Part shown: piece by piece, positions 47,501 to 56,192 of the stretch | How positions within the stretch are numbered: position 1 is the stretch's first letter | How the letters are laid out: each line of letters starts with the position of its first letter | Assembly: GCA_002633005.1 (NCBI GenBank) | Contig: NMRA01000601.1 | Span: 164,080 to 228,079 of the forward strand | Direction of reading: 5' to 3' | Source of the DNA: Phoronis australis | Taxonomy: Eukaryota; Phoronida; Phoronidae | DNA length: 64,000 bases | Translations under genes and position numbers: made by a program | The notes under the pieces: generated by a model | Seen by the model: only the letters and a program-made list of their open reading frames with translations | Databases searched by the model: none | Told to the model about the DNA's origin: nothing

Positions 47501-50500
47501 ACTAATCTTATAATGAGAGACCATTATGGTCCACAGCGTTCGCGTGCTAATCGTACTTCTTTTTGTAATGCCTATTACGCGTTTTATATTTTGTGCAATC
47601 GGTTCTTAACAAATTTGTTGTATTTAAAATAGTCTTCAAATGCCCAAAAGACCAAATCCGTTTTTTGTGTTGGCGGGATTGCTTTGGAAATCGTCTTAAG
47701 TTAAGGTTTGACAGAGAGAGAATTATAAGTTTCTGAGTGAATCACTAAGGCTTCGATTAAAATTCACATCTTACCAGCAGCTTCTGTTTTTTTCATCGTC
47801 ACTCAGGTTCCATTTTCTTTAAAAAATGAAGTACATTTTCTTCGTTGCACAGTGGAACAGACGACGGAAACGGAGTCGTAGTGCGCAGCGCCACTGCCGG
47901 TCGCCTGGGATATCGCGGGAGAGCCTATACTTAGCCAAATGCGCTGTGTTCCGAATCTGTCACTTGAAATTGGATCTGAGCCCCCCAAACATTAAAACTG
48001 CACACATTTAAATCTTGTTTCATCCGTATAATATTAATTACCGGGGTTAATTAATAAACTCAACATTTCCCTACACTCTCGCTGTTTTATTTTTTGCGGC
48101 AACCAAGGGGGGGGGGGGGGCTGCCCCCCTAAATCCGCCTATCGATCATTACATCGCATTTTCTCTGGAAAATTAACTCTGATAACAAGCACACGCACGC
48201 TTACTCTCTCACACACACGCATACAAACTTCCAAACAAACGTCACGTGACTACAACATGTGCGTTCCTCCAGAGATTTTACTCATGTTGCGGGCTACAAT
48301 CTAGCGCAGATTTGGACTTAATCTGCAGTTAATCCAGACTTAAAAATTAAGTACTTAAAAATGTTAGAGACGCTATTTGTAAAACTTAAGGAGGATTTCA
48401 GGTAATTTGTTGAGTCGAAACTGTATTCTTATTCAAGAATTCAAGTTGCCCTATCGACGATTGCGAGACCAGCAGCTACGCATCTGTCGACGAGATTTCG
48501 CCCTGGGATTTCAGCACAATTTTCTGAAAAATGATCGTAATATAACAACGAATTTTGATAGCAATGCACCACAATTTTGTAGAAAGTAAATAATAAATTC
48601 TGGACTTTGTCTTAACACGTTAATGCATAGTGTGCGTTAAGTGAGTTGACAGAACAGGTGATTGTACAGAGGCATTATCCTCAAAATTGCTCAGGTTGGC
48701 TTGGTTCTGGTCAAGCGAAAACATGTTTGTTTTTCACTACCCTCCGCCGTGGAGTATTTGTTGCTGTTTCTTTCAAGGGAAATATTGTTGGGCAGTTTCC
48801 TAGATACGTTTTCTTGCCGCTGCATACTTTATGCTACGAAGTCGGATAGAATTCACTAAATCGGCCTTTGCTACCAGCTCTACCGATGTTTCTGACCCAT
48901 TTTTTACGCAGTTCTTGATCCTTGGGAAACAGGTAGTAACTAAATTCTTTATCTCGCTAGCTATTATAGCAGCCAGGCACACAACACGTATAACCTCCCT
49001 GTGGCCGGTTCGCCCCCATACTTGCCGACGTACTTGTTTACATTAACCACAATGCAACATTCTGACCCATTTCCTATATGGTGGCGTTGCAACTCCGCTA
49101 TTGAGTTACGGTTAATAATTGCGGAATCAATGAAAGGGCATAGTCAGTAATGAGAGCGTTCTCGAAGGTCGTGACTGAAAGGAAGATTGTCTACCTAAGC
49201 GTTTACCCACCCTTTTATTACGGAGTTTCGTCCCAGAAACACCACCCTTTTGTAGGGATTAATATAATTCCATAAACCTAACCCTTTCATAGGAATTGAC
49301 CTTTGAGTGACGGCTTAACTGATCAATCAGAACGCAGCATTCTTGACACACCTTCGTTTCCAAGCCGCCATTTTACCAGATAAACAACACGTTGCCGAGT
49401 AAAACTTTGTTTGTCGACATTTCGCAAGGGGGCGGAGCTTGCGATAGATCAATTCTTGGACAGATGTCTTTTAACCAATTAAGCCCGATACAGCACCAGA
49501 ATAGATGCCCCAAAGTAGAAAATTAGTGCATATTTTACAATGGAAATTTTGAAATAGAAATAACATCAAAAGCCCAATCTGCAGAATTTGATAGATCGAT
49601 GGAAAATAGACCTGCAGTTTCATACTCTCAATGTGAACCTTTTACTGGTAACTTAGGGCGCAGCCTTTCGGAAGGAAACTGATGGTGAAAAAATCGGCCA
49701 TCTGAGTGGCACGTCTCGTTTTGCTCTCATGGGAGTACCCCGAAGTACTTGCAAATAAAACATCAACGCTTGAATCTATTGGTGTCTTTGTAGTGATGGA
49801 GTACATAGGAGAAAGGAGGCGTCTGTTGTTTGGAACTATTGCAGTAACCATCTGGGCACTTGGATATATGCTGGTAGGCGGAGTCGCTTACTTCATACGT
49901 CATTGGTTCATTCTGACCCTCGTGTGCAACGTGCCCGTGATTTTGGTGTTACTGTTGTTCATTTGGTAAGAATGTAGAGGATACGTCACTGTACTCATTT
50001 TTATGTTCTAACATTAGTAGCAAAGCTCCTAAAAAGGAAACGAAGGCCAGTTTGCACGAAGGTCAAAGACAAAATGGAGTTTTTGTTTTGTTCCAAAATG
50101 TAATTAACTGCGCTTTTGTTTCCCTGCGTCTTCCTTCTGTTGGTTTTTGAAAACCTAAGCGTAATTACACTTCAATGGCTTCATTATGCACCCGAATGCT
50201 TCCAGAATGGAACACGCACAATTGTATGACATTACTTCGCCCTCAAAAGAATTTTTATCGTAAAGCTCTTGGATTTCTTTGCGCTGTGTCTAATTACTTT
50301 TCTACATAGGCTTCTGCCGGAATCACCTCGTTGGTTGATGCAGACTGGTAAACGAGAGGAGGCGAAGAAATTGTTGTTGAAAATAGCGAAATATTCAGAT
50401 CATTCACAGGAGGAGTTTGAAGTTGGATTTGAGAAAACAGAAGTGCACATAGATTTAGTAAGTTGGTAAATAAACATCTCGAAAAACTTACGTTATCAAA

Positions 50501-53500
50501 ACGTCTCCTTTCTGTTGATTACTGCGCAATATACGGCAATCACGTGAACAGTTTAAAAGCATGTCTTATGTGTAACAGGATCATGTTTGTCAATTTCCCT
50601 TTTATATGAACATGGTACCATAACAATACGGCTCACACCCTTACTGAATACAGATTTCACTTACGAACACGACTCACGTACTGCAACCTTAAAAATTCGT
50701 GCCCGCGTCCACAAAATATGACTGAAGTTCCAGCAAGTGTCTGCTCGCCGACTCGCTTCAACTAAAGAGCTGCAACTGTGTTGTATCTCCATGGTTTCAG
50801 TAACTGAGAGCATAGCCACCGGTCTTCGCAGCTCGTCCACGTGATTGTTATTTGATGGGAGTGTGTGAAACGAACTTTTGGGGTGCGTTTGTGGAGATGA
50901 GTTTTTGAGTCAGTGAACTCAGAATAGAGGTCTGTGAACAGTGTTTATAGGAGAGGATGTATTTGCATAAATGCTCAAATCGTGGAAATTTTACAATTTG
51001 GCAACCTTTTGGTTTGAAAAGTAAAGTTAACATGTTAAGACAGAGAGTTGGGCGGTGGCTTGCGCGTATCATTTAATTATCTAAGAGCACCGTGTTTTTC
51101 TATCAACCGATTTGCCAACCGATCAACCGTGGCGACAATAATTACTGTCAGATGTTGCTTTAATTCAGTACCCGTTATCAAATTCTGAGGGCACGTGATA
51201 ATACGTTCACGCACTGTCTGAGATTAAAATTTTAAATTAGCCGATGCACAATTCTGGGATATGCTTTAGCGCACAAACGTTAGTCTACTGTCTGACATTT
51301 ACGCGTTTTTAGTTGTTGGTCAGTATATTTTTTTGAAATTTGAGTTATTTAAGTCACAGTTCTTTGAGGACATACGGTTTTTGTCAAAACATTGAGGATG
51401 TCACAAACGCTTTGCAAAAGAATCAAGCAAACTCACCGAAAGTTAGCATTTTCTTTAGAAAGTTCTTTAAACCAACTCTTTGGTTTTAGGAACAAAATCA
51501 CGTAACGTCAAATAGTTTTAACCAAATGCTGTTTCAGTGTGTTTCACCCAAAGACTTGCTCAAGTCATCTCTGATGGTGGGCATTCTCGTGATCAACCTA
51601 TTTTTATGGTAAGGAAAGCCGAGTAGCACGTATCGTTTAGTATACAACTCACAACTTGCACGATCTCGAAATTATGCATGAAAACGAAGTACTGTGTCCA
51701 AACTACAATGGTTCTGCATGTTTGGAACACGCGCGCTTTCACGTTTGCGTTGTTAAAATTGGTGCTGAAACGAGGCATTTCGCCCCAAACAACAATTCAC
51801 AATCATATTTTGCAGCGCAACCATGTGTGCAAGTAGTGAATAACGATACAATGAAAGTTTTCTGACGGAAGCATACGAAACATTTATGTGCCACAACTAT
51901 ATTTTGAATTTTACCTTTTATCGGTCTTAACTTGTGCCTAACTCTGATTAGAAGTGTTTTCCGTTTTAGTGGTTTGTCATTGCCTGAGACCAGGGTGGCT
52001 TATTTGGGAAGTCAACTCAATTCCCAAGTTAAAAAACGAATCACTTCTCATCTGAGTTCGAAACAAGTTGAGTCCGGTGTCATAACTGTACGCGGCTGAT
52101 TTAGACCATTTATCGTTAGTTATCTGATTTCAGCTTGTTTTTAACTTAGAATAGAAGTGCTGTACAGGCTTGGAAAAAACTGGTGGGATGTGTTTACTCG
52201 CGACCTGGATGAAAATGTGGCTGAGGCCTAATGCAGTTGTTATTGTACATGTATATGCGCATAGTCCTTGAGCAATGGCGATGTGTTGATTCTTCTGCCA
52301 TTCAAAAACAAGGCAATACACAGTGACATGGGTCCCGGAGCCAAGTTAAGATCCGGTTCGTTGTCCGTTATCCAGAGGAAAAACTGGTTTTCAAACTGCA
52401 GCGCCCTGTATGTTGCCCCTTTTGAGTAAGATTAGAGCAGTTGTATACCTCTAATGACGTGACTTAATTAAGAGTTGCATGTACGTGTAGTTTGGACACT
52501 GACGGTTGGTTTTAAATGCATCTGCAATAGAATGCAAAGCTTAACTGAAAAATGAAGAAAACAGAAATAAAGAAACCCAATCACCACGGCAGTTTTAAAA
52601 CCAATCGTTCATTTTGTACAGGATGTTTACAAACATGGTTTACTTCGGGTTGTCGTACGGGTCATCAAATCTAGCCGGAAACGATTTTTTGAACTTCGTC
52701 ATATCAGGAGGCGTAGAGGGCGCTGCTTACGTGGTCTCGTACTTCCTTCTGGTTTACGCGGGAAGGAGACTGTCGACTGTGACTTGTCTAGCAGTGGCAG
52801 GGATCGCTCTGATACTGTCTGTGGTTGTTCCATCAGGTAATCCTTTTCAGCAACACCTTGTCATGAAGTGTATTATTAGTTATGTGTAAGTTACAACATA
52901 GCAATCCGGGGGCGTCCTAGTTACGAGCAGGAAAAGCACTTTGATGAAACGGGGCCCAATTTATTCAAAAGTATAAGGAAAATTAAGTGGAAATAGTTAG
53001 AATATTTATCAATGCAGTTTGACTGAGTAGACGAGACCATATGTTTCCACTCGATATCACTTTGTGTTTTCGTTATTTGTGTCTGCCTATCCGCCATGAC
53101 TGCAATTACAAATTATCAAACTTAATAAAATGTTGGTTGGTATAATTAATAAATAATAAAAAACGACACAGGACTTGTTGAAAAGTTTTAATGTCGAACA
53201 GGGTCTAGTGCGTTTTCAGATGGGAAAAATAACAATGCTCGTACGCTTATGGTCGTATATATGAGGGATTTTACGGTAATTGCAATTCGAATGCCTAAAA
53301 CAGCTATCGCAGAACTTCGTATTTTCCAGTGATAGTCTGAACACTATTGTCATGGTTCAGAGTAATGAAATGTCTGCTTCTATTGCGTAGATTTGGGTGC
53401 ACTAGTTACTGTCTTGGCGATGTTCGGAAAATTTGCCATCTCTACTGGATATGCAGTCCTCTACGTTTACTCCGTGGAATTGTTCCCAACGACTGTACGA

Positions 53501-55922
53501 AGTTTCGCCCTTGGCCTCTTGAGCACGTCATCCAGTATCGGTGGAACAGTGGCGCCATATGGGGCACTATTGGCAAGTTTTGGACACACGTGACAAAAGG
53601 CCCACCTGCTGATATGTAGCCTTCAGTTTACAGCATGGAATGTTTTAGCTGCTGTTCTTTGGAAAGATGATCTAAAGCATTCAGTTACGATAGCCTAGGA
53701 GTCAATTGGTTTCGAGTGTTAGGGTTACGGTCGCAAAACTTTTGTGACCGTGGCGACTTGACACTCGCTCGCCACCAGCTATTCTGACATTGCAAACGAA
53801 AATACTTTCATCTCATCTTGAACCGCTGTTCTTCATCATAACGGCAAAAGCCGCTAATAACAACGCCTTTGTTTAACAAGTGAATGAGAAATGAAAAATC
53901 AAGATAAAAATCAGCGTAACACAATTTTTGAGGGACCAGGCAAACTGCTTCCAGTTGATGTGTAATTGGCGTAGCAATGCTATTTTGAGAAATAGATTGG
54001 CATTGTATTGTACAATTTTGGTTCTTGCAGGGAAAAGTTCTGACCGTTGAGACACCACTCGTCATCTTCGGTGTGTGTTCCTTAGTCAGTGGGTTGTCAG
54101 CCATTTTCCTTCCTGAGACTAAGGGGCTAACATTACCTGACACTATGGAAGACGTAGACCGTTTCCATGGTACCATGATTCCTTGCTTGAAGAAGAAGTA
54201 CGTGTACTTTAATTTACTAGACTTTTTAAAATAATTTAATTGCACGATTAGTAAATGTAGACTGGCTTATTTTCATACTTTGAGGGTGGCACTTCTCCAA
54301 GGGACTGTTTCGTGAAGTCACTTCAGACTTAAGTCGGAAACCTGGTCTTACGCAACTATTTCTAAAAATAATTAAATTTTACCTTAGCGTAAGTGCAAAG
54401 TCTCGGTCTGAGAACATGGCATATATCCGTAACTGCTAGTTTCTTAAGAGAAGTTCTGTAAACCATTCCTAGTGTGTTATGCGCTCATAATTATTTGACT
54501 ATACCCTTTTCTGCAATTGTAAAGCGGGGGCGTAATACCAAATTTCTGTCGTAAGTTTATTAAGATTCACTTTCAAGAAACACGTTCCAAACCTGGATTG
54601 CAAACCCAACCACTGCCAAATGGTGGCGGAACAGTAGACTCAACGTATCAGAAACCTGCAAAACGCAGGATACTCTACATGTATGTGATATGTTTGCGGT
54701 TCAATAAGATATTTACACATTGGTTTGAATATCTTGTGGCAAATTTCGTTGAGCCTATAACGTCCACTGCCTTGAATCACAATTAACAACAATTTGGTGA
54801 TCAACCCATCTTCTTGTTTTACTAAAGCTTTGTCCCAAAAAACAAATTCTCCCTAGGCCCCGTTGTGAGCTTTTAGCTATTTGATTGTTGTTTTATAACT
54901 TTATCCTGATTGGTAAGCGTTTTTGTGTTATATTTAGTTGTCTTGCATTCATTTCAAGGCCATAGATTGTGTGTTGTCAAATAACGGATTACCATCAACA
55001 CGAGTTGGACAAGCCAGATTCGGCGTACATGCAGCAGTCATAAATTCCACTTGGACGTGAGGTTAATCGACAATATACTTGACAGGAGCGCAAATGGAAA
55101 TTTAGATTACCCACCTATGAGTGAACGAGGGTGCAACTAGAAAATCAGGACACCCAACCATTAGTGAACTCAGCAAAATGCAACTCTTTTGTAAGGGGTT
55201 CCATTAAAAAGTCAAGTTACATTATCGCCGACCATTTGTGTGTTTGTGATCAAGCCCCAAACGCATTCGAACCCACGATCTCAGCGGTCGGAGTTCTACA
55301 CCATACAGGTAGAACTAAAAGCTAATGTGCCGGGTAGCTGGACGAGCAGTTTGAGCGTATTCAACCGATAACGTCACCGGTCTCGATTTCAGTTAATCAT
55401 AAAAACTGACTGGAAAAACGTCGAGAATCGGGTATTTCTAAGAAAACCACAAAAACTTAACGGGTTTTGCTTGTTTATAGCTCTGGTCGAAACTAGTAAC
55501 TTCAGGAAGTTTATCTTATCGAAAAAGATTCACAAAATGCGTTTTAAACATGAAACCAATTGTGTCTCTTTAATTCTATAAACCCTCTAACCCTTTTGCA
55601 TTAGGAGTACTTTTTATTAGTAATAGCAGGAAGAGATAACCATGTTCATATTTTGTTTTGTTTTTCATAAAAATTCTGTAAAACCTGCGATAAAACCAAT
55701 GAAAATATCGAGATCTTCTTGACGTTCCTGCCCGGGCTTAAATTGAGTTATTTCAAATCGGGATTAGAGTCATCGTTGAATTTTGAAAAGACAGCTTTGA
55801 AAACAACCCCACTCTCGTTCTCTTGTTATTGCAGTCAACCGCCAGAAACCGTGACCACCGCCATTCCTACTGGCAACCACGGCAACGGTGATACACCTGA
55901 AATGTCTTCAACAGAACTGTAA
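32308..55922 (+). CDS. SLC22: SLC22-family (OCTN-like) organic cation/carnitine-type transporter, 11 coding exons
   Basis: A plasma-membrane major facilitator transporter that would move organic cations, carnitine or similar zwitterions; the substrate cannot be read from sequence. Eleven exons join in frame to 1749 nt, 582 residues plus stop, against about 550-560 usual for the family. Visible in order: N-terminal helix and extracellular cysteine C50; an extracellular loop with C79, C116 and C138 and sequons at N58, N83, N86, N98 and N107; WNLVC at 134-138; MFS motif A GYLADKFGRRK at 163-173; LPESPRWL at 279-286; VYSVELFPTTVR at 463-474; LPETKG at 525-530; and a C-terminus ending STEL, a class I PDZ ligand pattern as in several mammalian SLC22 members. 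Start chosen at 32308 because MEYDEF plus a following VGE matches the family N-terminus; an in-frame ATG at 32266 would add 14 residues. Introns carry many transposon fragments. Family assignment is very secure. The OCTN branch is an inference from the segments around helices 4-8 and the C-terminal tail. Confidence 0.93.
33339..33577. mobile_element. MITE, CATGCGCGCACCC family, copy 1
   Basis: Terminal inverted repeats CATGCGCGCACCCA / TGGGTGCGCGCATG, 239 bp, flanked by a perfect 5 bp target duplication GATGT (33334-33338 and 33578-33582). Interior shares GGGGTGGCTCGAA and GTGGACCTTTT with copies 2 and 3. No coding capacity. Confidence 0.85.
34153..34335 (+). CDS. SLC22: SLC22 exon 2 (residues 73-133), glycosylated extracellular loop
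   Basis: The acceptor CTATTTCAG and the donor AAG/GTAACT are both phase 0. The 61 residues form the rest of the extracellular loop between helices 1 and 2. They carry four N-X-S/T sequons (N83, N86, N98, N107) and the conserved cysteines C79 and C116. It ends ETIVTK, where most family members have TIVTEW across the junction; here the acidic residue is lysine. Confidence 0.92.
34959..35223. mobile_element. MITE, GGGATCTGTTT ends, copy 1
   Basis: GGGATCTGTTTTCTGAAAAG at the left and its reverse complement, with GTGACTTAAG and TTAGTC/GACTTAA words, at the right; 265 bp. Related copies at 54301, 28709 and 5801. Confidence 0.65.
35453..35571 (+). mobile_element. Partial CAGTGGCGGATCC element with G-rich arm
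   Basis: One clear end, CAGTGGCGGATCCACG, then GGGGGGTTTAGGATTCCC and a run of 11 G. The opposite end is not recognisable. Confidence 0.5.
36080..36245. repeat. GGACCAGATGTACACTGA repeat
   Basis: GGACCAGATGTACACTGAGA near 36080 and GGACCAGAAGTACACTGAAA near 36225, with weaker GACCAAAAGTACAC between them. Confidence 0.5.
36680..37170 (-). pseudogene. Decayed hAT-like transposase (ZMYM1/P52rIPK-type) fragment
   Basis: On the minus strand, with stops and frame changes, the segment near 36700-36930 reads NLLNGLGNLRGLSAN, then AAKRDADIVEAYKLIDTAV, NVEDVWVEWF and finally PRQSRQQKDRTNVPGETP. The order matches the region of hAT-derived host proteins where an alpha-helical domain is followed by an arginine/glutamine-rich RQ-R-NVP motif. 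Stops at several points show it is dead. Limits are approximate. It lies in SLC22 intron 2, antisense. Confidence 0.45.
37658..37983. mobile_element. hAT-type MITE relative, 326 bp
   Basis: CAGCGGTGGATCC at one end and AGATCTGCCACTG at the other, with GAACCCCCCC near the inner arms. An AT-rich centre replaces the interior of the 640/6186 family. Confidence 0.55.
37984..40353. other. SLC22 intron 2, 3' part
   Basis: Pyrimidine-rich 38320-38640 ends near AATAAA-like ATAATAAATG (about 38718), perhaps the 3' end of a retroelement. 39650-39930 has overlapping acidic and basic open frames without splice support. Confidence 0.4.
40354..40457 (+). CDS. SLC22: SLC22 exon 3 (residues 134-167), helix 2
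   Basis: Acceptor TTTTTGTTGCAG, donor AA/GTGAGA, phase 0 to phase 2. It begins WNLVC and ends GYLAD, the first half of MFS signature motif A. The motif is completed across the next intron. Helix 2 spans about residues 146-166. Confidence 0.94.
40914..41068 (+). CDS. SLC22: SLC22 exon 4 (residues 168-219), helices 3-4
   Basis: The acceptor CCGTTTCAG completes lysine 168 and gives KFGRRK, the second half of motif A. Helices 3 and 4 follow. The helix 4 segment reads VVCTFLSG: the arginine found here in most OCT and OAT proteins is threonine. The OCTN branch also lacks that arginine, which supports an OCTN-like placement. Donor G/GTGAGT, phase 1. Confidence 0.94.
41659..41723 (+). CDS. Possible first exon of a nested gene in SLC22 intron 4
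   Basis: AAGATGGCGGC at 41657-41667 is the classic YY1-type start motif. Its ATG opens MAAPGCNCALLGSDREIG and ends at the donor TTTTAG/GTAGCC, phase 2. No second exon identified. Confidence 0.3.
42687..43056 (-). pseudogene. Decayed core-histone (H4-like) gene with intact 3' stem-loop
   Basis: On the minus strand a 16-base stem-loop (42689-42704) followed by ACTCA matches the replication-dependent histone 3' processing element. The gene body lies upstream at the expected distance: a TAA at 42751-42753, and 306 nt before its end an ATG beginning MSG (43054-43056). H4 coding sequence is 312 nt. In between, GVKTVLDIVI (about 42847-42876) resembles the H4 segment GVLKVFLENVI, and the last 100 nt keep scattered H4-like residues in register (H, K, T, D, Y, G, L, G). 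Frames are broken by stops and small deletions. The element is clear; the histone type is an inference. Confidence 0.5.
42689..42704 (-). terminator. Histone-type mRNA 3' stem-loop
   Basis: Minus-strand GGCCCTTTTAAGGGCC: six-base stem and four-base loop. Relative to the usual animal sequence the stem differs by one compensated base pair and the loop by one base. It is followed by ACTCA and, about 9 bases on, a purine-rich CCCAGAAGAA resembling the downstream element. Confidence 0.65.
43289..43310. repeat. Perfect 22 bp palindrome
   Basis: GTTATCTCACT followed directly by its reverse complement, just ahead of the tRNA-like segment at 43315. Confidence 0.8.
43315..43380 (-). repeat. tRNA-like segment
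   Basis: Minus strand GCTGAGTGGTGTAGTGGTAA resembles a tRNA D arm; the T arm is poor. Confidence 0.4.
44219..44478. mobile_element. MITE, CATGCGCGCACCC family, copy 2
   Basis: About 260 bp including nine N. Same terminal repeats and interior GGACCTTTTGCTAACAAAA. Perfect 5 bp target duplication ACGTG (44214-44218 and 44479-44483). A run of 14 or more G adjoins the N. Confidence 0.85.
44246..44254. other. Assembly gap (9 N) beside a poly-G run
   Basis: Within MITE copy 2 and directly before 14 or more consecutive G; base-calling failure is likely. Confidence 0.95.
44758..44910. mobile_element. MITE, CATGCGCGCACCC family, copy 3 (short)
   Basis: 153 bp, the same termini and GGACCGTTTGCTAAC interior, with an internal deletion relative to copies 1 and 2. 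Flanks CGTTT and CGTCT form a 5 bp target duplication with one mismatch. It sits 280 bp from copy 2. Confidence 0.8.
46019..46428. mobile_element. Fold-back element, 410 bp, GGGCCCGGTCTC ends
   Basis: The left arm GGGCCCGGTCTCCAATCTTT and the right arm (reverse complement, two changes) extend about 40 bp, with ACTCGAAA in both. The AT-rich centre repeats TCGAGTTT-like words. No clear target duplication. Confidence 0.7.
46600..46690 (-). repeat. GGGCGCTTATTAGGG-like short repeats
   Basis: Three diverged units AATAAGCGCCC, TATAAGAGCCCC and GTAAGCGCCAAGCCC on the plus strand, spaced 20-50 bp. Confidence 0.5.
46749..47150 (-). CDS. Unknown coding-like ORF antisense in SLC22 intron 4
   Basis: A minus-strand open frame of about 130 codons ending at TGA 46749. 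It includes SPGEWMRDRRVTAIFQDSG, KKFEFLLRQEKICTGKIQY and FESRRKFEVYTDITARLVV. Amino-acid balance and codon use look like a real globular domain. The ATG at 47112-47114 may be internal, since the frame is open to about 47150 and AG sites lie upstream. Not recognised: it could be the last exon of a nested gene, a retrocopy, or transposon coding sequence. The plus strand is also open here for 122 codons, but that frame is poor in acidic residues and rich in F, C and S, as expected of a shadow. Confidence 0.4.
   Translation of the reverse strand, partial: RACFENCFGKIDMSLIESPGEWMRDRRVTAIFQDSGCEGANVFTSLRFRVFSCTKKFEFLLRQEKICTGKIQYNSADKYAASVFKVQTIVGQVPPQKKQNFCVLFESRRKFEVYTDITARLVVYKLKTVGSFN
47430..47500 (-). 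repeat. tRNA-derived SINE/pseudo-tRNA
   Basis: Minus strand GCGGTGGTGTGGTGGTGAAG then GGTCGTGAGTTCGAGTCTG: A and B box spacing of a tRNA with a mismatched T stem. Confidence 0.55.
47500..49626. other. SLC22 intron 4, 3' part
   Basis: Contains a G/C-run MITE end (48094-48143), a short CA/CT-rich stretch near 48190-48230 and a region near 49080 (GTTGCAACTCCGCTATT) that is inverted at about 41372-41385. No exon seen. Confidence 0.4.
49627..49755 (+). repeat. Dispersed repeat, copy upstream of SLC22 exon 5
   Basis: Shares with 63716-63860 the ordered words GAACC, GGAAACT, GGTRAAAA, ATCTGAGYGGCACGTC, TGGGAGT and CCCCG. Ends about 40 bp before the exon 5 acceptor. Confidence 0.6.
49794..49965 (+). 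CDS. SLC22: SLC22 exon 5 (residues 220-276), helices 5-6
   Basis: The acceptor TCTTTGTAG completes valine 220 and gives VMEYIGERRR, the charged loop after helix 4. Helices 5 and 6 follow, including AYFIRHW, a pattern characteristic of the OCTN branch. Donor TTG/GTAAG, ending phase 2. The region just upstream (49627-49755) is a dispersed repeat copy also found near 63716, so the branch point and pyrimidine tract of this exon lie inside or beside repeat DNA. Confidence 0.92.
50310..50457 (+). CDS. SLC22: SLC22 exon 6 (residues 277-326), central cytoplasmic loop
   Basis: Acceptor TTTTCTACATAG, donor TTA/GTAAGT. It starts with the family signature LPESPRWL (279-286). A charged, mainly helical cytoplasmic segment follows, rich in lysine and glutamate, as is usual for the loop between the two MFS halves. 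Confidence 0.94.
51490..51608 (+). CDS. SLC22: SLC22 exon 7 (residues 327-365), end of loop and helix 7
   Basis: Acceptor TTGGTTTTAG at phase 0; open reading leads through a loop with QCVSPKDLLKSS into hydrophobic helix 7 ending INLFLW. The donor TG/GTAAGG is phase 2. The 5' boundary is the less certain end. It is supported because frame and total length close exactly, and because no other AG keeps the frame open. Confidence 0.85.
52622..52836 (+). CDS. SLC22: SLC22 exon 8 (residues 366-437), helices 7-9
   Basis: The acceptor TTTTGTACAG completes tryptophan 366. It contains YFGLSYGSSNLAGND, the conserved loop after helix 7, then helix 8, YAGRRLS (the C-half relative of motif A) and helix 9 ending VVVPS. 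The donor TCAG/GTAATC is phase 1. Confidence 0.94.
53391..53572 (+). CDS. SLC22: SLC22 exon 9 (residues 438-498), helices 10-11, GC donor
   Basis: The acceptor TATTGCGTAG completes aspartate 438, giving the family pattern VPSDL. It carries GKFAIST and VYSVELFPTTVR (463-474), then helix 11 GGTVAPYGALL. The only donor that joins exon 10 in frame is TTG/GCAAGT at 53573, a GC-AG intron with an otherwise ideal donor. GT donors further on give the wrong phase or run into a stop at 53594. Confidence 0.9.
54031..54197 (+). CDS. SLC22: SLC22 exon 10 (residues 499-553), helix 12
   Basis: The acceptor TTGGTTCTTGCAG starts at phase 0 with GKVLT, so the junction reads LLGK, as expected after helix 11. 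Helix 12 ends FLPETKG (524-530), followed by the conserved acidic LPDTMEDVDRF. The donor AA/GTACGT is phase 2. The open frame continues 12 codons into the intron before a stop, so retention of this intron would give a slightly shorter tail without the PDZ motif. Confidence 0.94.
54301..54588. mobile_element. MITE, GGGATCTGTTT family, copy 2
   Basis: GGGACTGTTTCGTGAAGTCA and GACTTAAG at the left; TTCACTTTCAAGAAACACG at the right. Lies in SLC22 intron 10. Confidence 0.55.
55262..55325 (-). repeat. tRNA-derived SINE/pseudo-tRNA
   Basis: Minus strand CTTTTAGTTCTACCTGTATG then GAGATCGTGGGTTCGAATGC: a clear B box and TTTTAGTTCTAC resembling the copy at 5451. Confidence 0.55.
55835..55922 (+). CDS. 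SLC22: SLC22 exon 11 (residues 554-582), cytoplasmic tail and stop
   Basis: The acceptor CTTGTTATTGCAG supplies the T that completes asparagine 554. The tail is hydrophilic, proline- and threonine-rich, and ends EMSSTEL before TAA at 55920-55922. Threonine at position -2 and leucine at 0 fit a class I PDZ ligand. This terminal exon is assigned by phase, acceptor quality and total length; tails vary in this family, so homology adds little. Confidence 0.8.
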
Positions 55923-56186
55923 GTCAGTTGTTTCAAGCATCAGTTTACATGGGAAATGGCGTACCGAAAGAAAGGAAACGCGAGAAATTGTCACTGTGCA
56001 ACATTGGTTTGCTTGATATATAACTTTTAAATTAAGACAAGGACAACTTCTTGGTTTCTACTCTATCCATGACAACAAGCTCAGGTATTCCAATTCCGAC
56101 CTAATGGCGGCATGGACAGTTGTTCCATGCAGTGCGTGTTCAACGTGTGTCCGGTGGGTGAGATTCTTCGGACTGAATGGAAAGAT

Positions 56187-56192
56187 AATAAA
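56187..56192 (+). promoter_or_regulatory. Polyadenylation signal AATAAA of the SLC22 gene
   Basis: Exact AATAAA 265 nt after the stop codon, the first on this strand after the gene. A 3' end near 56205-56215 is inferred. Confidence 0.55.

Noticed and set aside
54598-54786. Possible extra SLC22 exon starting QTQPLPNGGG
   Set aside because: No AG acceptor directly upstream; part overlaps the end of a MITE.
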